This document shows, one piece after another, positions 57,572 to 64,000 of a DNA stretch of 64,000 bases. The stretch is taken from NCBI GenBank assembly GCA_018296165.2, contig JACKQL020000013.1, positions 434,001-498,000 on the forward strand, written 5' to 3'. Below the pieces are notes generated by a model that had not been told where the DNA came from, did not search any database, and saw only the letters and a list, made by a program, of their open reading frames with translations. Made by a program: the position numbers and the translations under genes. The stretch is from Termitomyces sp. T153 (lineage: Eukaryota > Basidiomycota > Agaricomycetes > Agaricales > Lyophyllaceae). Numbering within the stretch: position 1 is the stretch's first letter; each line of letters opens with the position of its first letter.

Positions 57572-60500
57572 CGTGAGGGGGTTGTTGGGAACAGTGAGCG
57601 TCAATCTTACGTTTCATTCATTTTGTCAATCAGTCATATGCAGTACGAACCAGAGGCTGGGAGTCCTGATGCTGAGTACGAGGTTCTCCTTGGGTAAAAT
57701 AGGCATGAGGACCAATGTGTAGTTGCATCTACCTACTACCGACTGGTATATCTGGCCCATCTATCCTTCTCAAGCAAATCCGCCACTACTCGTCCGGAGC
57801 AAGAATTCAAGCATTCTCAAGATGTATACATTGCTACTTTAGATGAATGGAAAGTGTTGCAGGATACTCCTGTTTTGAGAGCCATCATTTGTTGGCTTCA
57901 GCCTAACCACCGCGAAGAAACCTCGTTTTGATTTCAATAAAAGGGTCAGATTGTTCGTAATTTTTTGTTGACATCTTCCCACTGGTGGCTACTGCCCATC
58001 TTCTACAGCTTGATCTCATGGCTTTTTCAAATTACCATTACCATCTTCGGATTAATCATTTGAAACACTTTGGAAACACTTCTGATTTCGGTTGCATGAC
58101 TGATAAGTTCAATCAGGAACAACATGCTGCCTCTGTCATGCGAGCACTCATTGTGTTTTGGTATATGGGAAGGCCATGTGAACCTCAGACCAGTTTCAAG
58201 TAAGATGAGATCATACATAACACTTATGGAGTAAGGGATGTGCACGAGACACTGTTTCATTCTAAAAACATCTCGTAAGTTGGTCAGGAGTTATAGAGAG
58301 TATTTGTAACAGTGGTATTTGCCGAAAAAATTCTGGCATGACGTAAGGAGCTAGCCAATGTATATAAAACATTGTACTGTCTCTGCCCTCGTTCCAAATA
58401 CGCTCTATAGCTTGTCTTCCACATTGTTCTATAACTTGTCATTGAAATACACTCTATAGCTTGCTATACAAACAGCTATAATTTCATCCACCCCAGACAA
58501 CTATGTCCACTATAGCAATACTTCACGAACCATTTCTTACAGGTATGCAACATCTAAACTAATGTGTCCAACTTGATAATTTCTGATTTCCTTCTGCAAT
58601 CCAGCTGTGATTGTCAGCCTTGTGTATGGGCATTTGATTACAATTTCTTTTCTTGCCTACTTCAGCTACTCAGGCTTTTTGGAATAATGTGTGCACAAAT
58701 GGCATATTACCTCCGCAGGTATCCTGGTGATCATAGGTTGCTGAAATTGATTGCAAGTCTCTGCCACCCATGTCCTTCTCCATCTATTATTAATGATTTG
58801 ATATTTACAGATTGTGGTGCTATTGTGAGAATTCTAGGTTGATCTGCTTGGCAACATAAATTCTAAGTTCTAATAGCATCATGGAGGGTGTCCATGTGGC
58901 CTCCCTGATACAAGCGGTAGTCTATATCTACATTGTGTGTAAGATGCCTGAGAAGACATTGACAGGGTTCAACTTCACTGCGTGAGTGTATAAGCTATTA
59001 CTTCTCCATTAATGAAGGCAGTAACTACCTTCTAGTGGATCTGCAGTATGTATAATATATCAATTGATCTATGTGAACAAACTATAGATGTTAATTTTAT
59101 TGCAAGATTGCTATAACAATCACAGTAAGCTCTTGATCCTTCTCTTTTGCATTGTTTTTTTTTTTTCATTGATGATAATCAAGATAGTTGTCACGTCAAT
59201 AGTTCAGAGGTGCACCAATACTACCTAGTGTCAACCATCTGATCTAAACAAAACCAAATCTTGACAGCTTCTATGTAAGGAGACTATATCGCCGTGAGTG
59301 TTATATGTTTCATTTGAAGTGTCCTATTCAATCATTCATAGTCGGTAACATGCATCCATGGCAAAAGCCAATTGTTGCATTCATAGTAAGCATATACCAA
59401 TCCATTGTACATGTTGTGAAATGCTAATGACCATTGTAGCTCACCACATCTCTTGCTCAATTATGTAAGTATAGATCATTGTTATTGATACAATTGCTGA
59501 ATTCTGTTCAGGTACTGGACTAGGTAAAGTATCTTTGTGTTGTCTTAGTCTCTCTGTTTCTAAGTGAACAATGCTCCATCACTAGTTGTTGCTGCTTCAG
59601 CGTTTGCATCCAACTCATTCCATATTTTTAAACTGATGTTGACTTGGGCTGTCCAACAGATATGGAAGTCCCCCATTAGACACTCTGGACACACCACTAG
59701 CACATGTAGGAATATTTGCTCATGACATATACCAGATGCTGATTAACACTGGGAAGCGCTTGTACTCAATCAATTTGGTTATGACCATCATCTGTGATTC
59801 ATCCATTAGTGCATCCCTTGTGTATTTTTTGAAGGGGATACCTACGGGATTTAAGATGTGAGCTCTATCATCCCTGCTCTAGGCTTGCTCAAAGAAAGCT
59901 CCATAACACGTGTCTTCAGGTCTCGGAATGTCATCAGTCTTCTAGTTGTTTTCAGGCAAGATGATCTAAAACAAATCCGATCATCTATTGTGACTTACTT
60001 ATCAATGACATGACAGTATAAGCATTGGACTATTGACAAGCATTATGGCAGCCTGTACACTTCTGGCTGTGAGTCATTCTGGATACATATTCTGTTATAG
60101 ATTTTCTGAAGGCACTCATCTTCCAGTACTATCTTGCTCAAAGTCCTAACACTGAGATCCTTTATTCTTGTATGCCTCCCTTTTATATTCCCATTAATTG
60201 TAATGCTGATGCACAGTAATGATAAGGTTTTGCATGGATCAATGGAAAATGTCTGTTTTGTTTTTTGATCTTGTTTCTCATACTAATTCTAGTCTTCCAG
60301 TATATTTCAATTCGATGCTAGTAAGAATGACCAATACTGTGCCTAAATGCAGCTTTTCATCAGATATTGTCCAATTTTTAATAGGTAACGTATGTTGATT
60401 TTCTTTCTCTGCAGGGACTTTTCACAAATGACTGCATATGCACGCAGGCTCAATTCTCGAACAAAATTTCAAAAAATGTTCTTACAGAGTCGGATTGAGG

Positions 60501-63500
60501 AAATGATTCCTCTTGAACAACTTTCCTCAAGAGCACTGTAAGTTATCTAAGTTCATGTTATATTCAGGTCACTTATGATTCTTACTCATTTGACTTTAGG
60601 ACATCTACCAACAACAATACTGCTTCATAGTATTAACCTCAGCTTTTTTGCATACAAACTTCACATTCCTTATGTGAAGATAATCTGTTATATCATATAT
60701 GCACGTACTGTCAATGGAGAATGCAAGAGAATAAGGTATCAAATATATTGTTCAAAGGATGCAGCCAGGTGATCTAGAGCTAAAAGTTACGGTCTTTATG
60801 ACACCATTTATTGAACTTGTGTTAGAGTCAGACACACATAACTTGTGTTGAGTTGGTAAGTGATATGATCTTGTAATGAATTTTAGTTCCACCTTACTGT
60901 TCATTGCTCTTGAGCCATCAGATAATATCAACTTCTTTTCATATTTTCTCAGCTAAGGCCAGGGGTGTTTGATTTGTATTTCTCTTATTTAGTAACCACA
61001 TTGTATGGCTGTTACAGGTATGAATTGTTCAGGTGTGTCATCTCACTTTCATACCTCTGGTTCAATGTTTATAAAGTGGTTATCCTTTTACTGTAAGGGT
61101 GTAGGGAAGTCCTGTGCTCAACCTCACTGACCAGTATGCTGAATGGTACAGGCTATGCTTCACAGAAGAAGGGAAGTAAGGGACTCAATGCTATTTGGGA
61201 GGATCTTTGGCTATATGTTGAAAGAAATCAATTGTCAGGTCCTCAGAGGTACATTTGTTATTGAGGACCTTTTGTGATTATTAACTTGCAGCTTTCAGGC
61301 ATCCCAGTCATGCATCATTTTTATCACTATGCTCAAACACTAACTCTACTACTCAGCATGACACTGTAAACATGAATTCTCTTGTAGTGGAAAGCAGCCA
61401 TGAGCCTATGTAGGGTGGTAGCTACCAACAAAACAAATACTTGGCAGACACAGTGCAATGGCCACATAATCAAGCACATGACTTCCACATGACTTTTATC
61501 CTTTTCCTATACATGGATGGCTCAAGGCCCTGCAAAGCCCACTACATCTGATATATTGTTTTTGATGTATATCATTATGGACATGAATCATTGTCACACT
61601 TTATCTCTGTTCTCCAGTATTGGGGAATGTCTCCCAACATAAAGTAACCCTGACTCATCCAGCTGGTGTCTGTCCCCCTTTGTCCTGGAATCACAGTGAC
61701 AGGCTAGCCACCCATTTATGCTTGTGTTTTGTGATTTAGGCTACTAAGTCAAACTCTGCACCAATGTATTGATGCAAAGTACCATTGTCAACTGCAAACT
61801 GCAGAGTCATAACATCAACATACATATGCAATGACCATTATAGTGTACAAGTCAGAAGTATGGGTGGTACTCAAGTATCCCTATATTAAACAAAGAGACA
61901 TTCTGCCTATAATGGTGAAGAAACAGGTAGTATTGTGGAAGGTTCATGATTGATGACCATAGGAGCAGGTGCTATCTTATGATTGGCAGCATTAAGAATA
62001 GGGTTGAATGCTCTGGGAGTTGTCCATTGAAATCATGGGAGTTTCTGTTTATGCATAACCCAGCCATGCATGCATGTAGGGACATACATATGTAGTGTGT
62101 CATATGGTACAGCAGAGCATGATTTGTGTGGTATCCTACATCACTGGCAGAGTCTGCTACACTATTGGGGAATCCCCATGATGTAGTGTATTATATGGGT
62201 GCTGTGGAGGCTGTACACTGTGCCATATGATACATATCTTGCAGAGTCCTTGAACCAGGATCTGTAGCTGCTAATATGACCAGGTCCATTGCAATTATCT
62301 TTTGTAGTGACCAGCCTGTTGTGGCTACTGAACACTACAATCCACTGGTGTCAGCAGACTGGCAGTGGGTCCATCACCAGCTATTTCTCATGACCAGCTG
62401 CCACTGCTTGTGACAAAATCCAACCTCAAGAACATATCTGCCCACCACCAGCAGAAAGCCACTGAGATAACCAGGTGTGGCAAAATCCAGTACCATCATT
62501 GGCTGCAAGCCACTTAAATGGACACATTTGGCCCAGACTCTCTCCTGAAATTATGGGAAAAGCAATATGAAGATCTATTTTAACTCCAGAATTAACAATC
62601 AAAGAACAGAAACACAGCATTATGCTGGTTGAACAAAATAAGAGAACACATCATATTGGTCATGATTTTCTTAGATGCTTGTGAATGCATCAGAATTTTT
62701 CATAAGGGATTAGATTTTTTGGAAGGCATCAATCATCTTTGGCAGCCATCAAAATCTCATCAAAGCATCAAATTTCTTTGGAAGCTGCAACCTTCTTCAG
62801 CAGTCATACTTTTTTGGACAGTACATGTAAATCAACAGAGGCACATGACCCTACTTTTGAAATTCTTGACTTTAAGTCCTCTTTTGCTCAGCAGCTGCCA
62901 CTCATCATTATCCACTCATTGCTATCCACTATGCAATGTCTACATCAACTGAGGCCCTTTTTACAAAGCTCTATAACACTGAGTACTCTGTGTTGGTTTC
63001 TGCTTCGAGAGGAGACCTGTCTGATCTCCAGGGTATGGCCAAAGAATTGGTGAGTGACCTTCCTTGTAGGAAGATATGCAACACTCACAGATGGTGTTCA
63101 AGAAATCTTTTTGGAAGCAAATTTCCCAGGACAAGGACAAACAACTTGTTCTAGAGGCTAGAAAAAGCTTCTCCAATGGGGCCCTCCATATTCTATCAGG
63201 CAAGTTGTCAGAGGCAAAGGCAATTGAGGAGTTGGAAGAGAAGGCATAGGTGTATTTCAAGGAGTCACAGGCAAGGAAGAAAGCTCAGGAGGCCAACAAG
63301 GGCCAGGCAGTGGCAGGAGTGGCAGGTCCATATACAATGTCAGATCTGTTGCTGTCAGAAATATTTAAATGGATTTCAGCAATCAATCCACCAATGCCAG
63401 CAGTGGCCCCAGTGCTACCAGCAGGTCTGGCATCACCAGTGAGTCCCTCATCAAAACAGGTAGAGTATTGGCATCAAGTCCATTGTCCCCAGTGGAGCCA

Positions 63501-64000
63501 GCACCAGGCTAGCCCTGGCTGATAAGAAAGGCTAGCAAAGCAGAGATCCACCAACAAGAATGGAGGAAATACACTGCCCAAACTCCCTCTCATAGTCCTC
63601 CAACCACTCATTCTGAGTATGAATCAGTCACCTTAGACAAAGACAAAGACAATGAAGCCAGTGACAACAATGATTATTCTGATAATGAGGAATGCTGGTG
63701 GGGCAAGATCACACTGTCAATGAGGCTAGGGAAGTACCTTATGATGGCACAATATAAAGGGAGGAACCTCATGTGATGCCTGATGGCTTGCCCTCAAGAA
63801 AACCTGCAGCCTCACAAAGGATCACAAGGAAGAGGTCCAGAGGAACAAGTGCAAGAAGGGAAAGAAGGAGAAAAGGCAGAAGAAACCCAGGTCTGCTGAG
63901 TATCTTGATAGTAAGTGTCAATTTCCTCAACTGAAATAATTTACTAACAACAGATAAAACCAACAACACCAATTGCTGGGCCATTGACAATCCCTCTGGC
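57572..64000. other. CpG-poor, repeat-like DNA without a recognised gene
   Basis: From about 58,300 the DNA is AT-rich and CpG-poor, with short protein-like stretches. Examples are EQHAASVMRALIVFWYMGRP near 58,110, LNSRTKFQKMFLQSRIEEMI near 60,450, MSTSTEALFTKLYNTEYSVL near 62,936 and EIFKWISAINPPMPAVAPVL near 63,360. Stops interrupt all of them. The last kilobase has an acidic/basic low-complexity reading (YESVTLDKDKDNEASDNND near 63,620). These look like remnants of transposable elements or duplicated genes, but I cannot assign them. Confidence 0.4.

Noticed and set aside
1..64000. CRISPR arrays, bacterial operons, riboswitches and rRNA genes
   Set aside because: I saw none. The sequence is eukaryotic, with spliceosomal introns throughout, and no regular spacer-repeat array is present.

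Overview
The window is nuclear DNA of a filamentous basidiomycete, most likely an agaricomycete (mushroom-forming fungus). The left part carries intron-dense genes whose introns are mostly 49-67 nt, with GT-AG ends and CTNAY-type branch sites. The conserved proteins are fungal: delta-14 sterol reductase, GH128 glucanase, VTC1 and a Kre9/Knh1-like wall protein. I cannot name the species from the sequence.

Left half (1-27,310) is compact and made of ordinary host genes. In order: a Kre9/Knh1-like secreted protein (-, runs off the left edge); citrate synthase with 22 exons and a peroxisomal-type C-terminus (-); an uncharacterised 411-aa Ser-rich protein (-); ERG24 C-14 sterol reductase (+); a LYR-motif mitochondrial protein (+); a GH128 glycoside hydrolase (-); a YEATS-domain chromatin reader with a C2H2 finger (-); an AAAP amino-acid transporter with 17 exons (-); an uncharacterised 191-aa protein (-); COQ9 (-); eIF3j/HCR1 (+); an IBtk/Btb3-like ankyrin-RCC1-BTB-BTB protein (+); the Hsp40 SIS1 (-); and VTC1 (+). 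The gene models for citrate synthase, ERG24, GH128, YEATS, AAAP, COQ9, HCR1, IBtk-like, SIS1 and VTC1 were spliced by hand and stay in frame from ATG to stop. Three gene pairs share short divergent promoters: 411-aa protein/ERG24, COQ9/HCR1 and SIS1/VTC1. Functions include carbon metabolism (citrate synthase), sterol synthesis (ERG24), ubiquinone synthesis (COQ9), translation initiation (eIF3j), protein folding (SIS1) and polyphosphate/vacuole biology (VTC1). They are not an operon or a pathway cluster.

The middle (27,311-36,290) is gene-poor. It holds a 560-bp tandem duplication, a smaller 0.1-kb duplication, several short palindromes, one small plausible gene (33,378-33,845, -) and a decayed gene beside it.

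The right half (36,290-64,000) is a graveyard of transposable elements. A decayed hAT-like DNA transposon (36.3-39.5 kb) is followed by a minus-strand LTR element carrying only gag and protease (39.7-45.4 kb). Next come a Ty1/copia fragment (45.7-46.1 kb) and a decayed plus-strand Ty3/gypsy element (46.6-52.8 kb) ending in a truncated LTR (to 53,638). Another unrecognised decayed element follows (53.6-56.0 kb). Nearly all of this DNA has lost its CpG dinucleotides, which points to methylation and deamination or a RIP-like process. The exception is a CpG-rich 1,148-bp solo LTR (50,371-51,518). It sits in the gypsy pol gene with a perfect 5-bp target-site duplication and is clearly younger than its surroundings. 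A CpG-normal island (56.5-58.3 kb) with one possible small gene separates this block from a second CpG-poor, unrecognised stretch that reaches the right edge.
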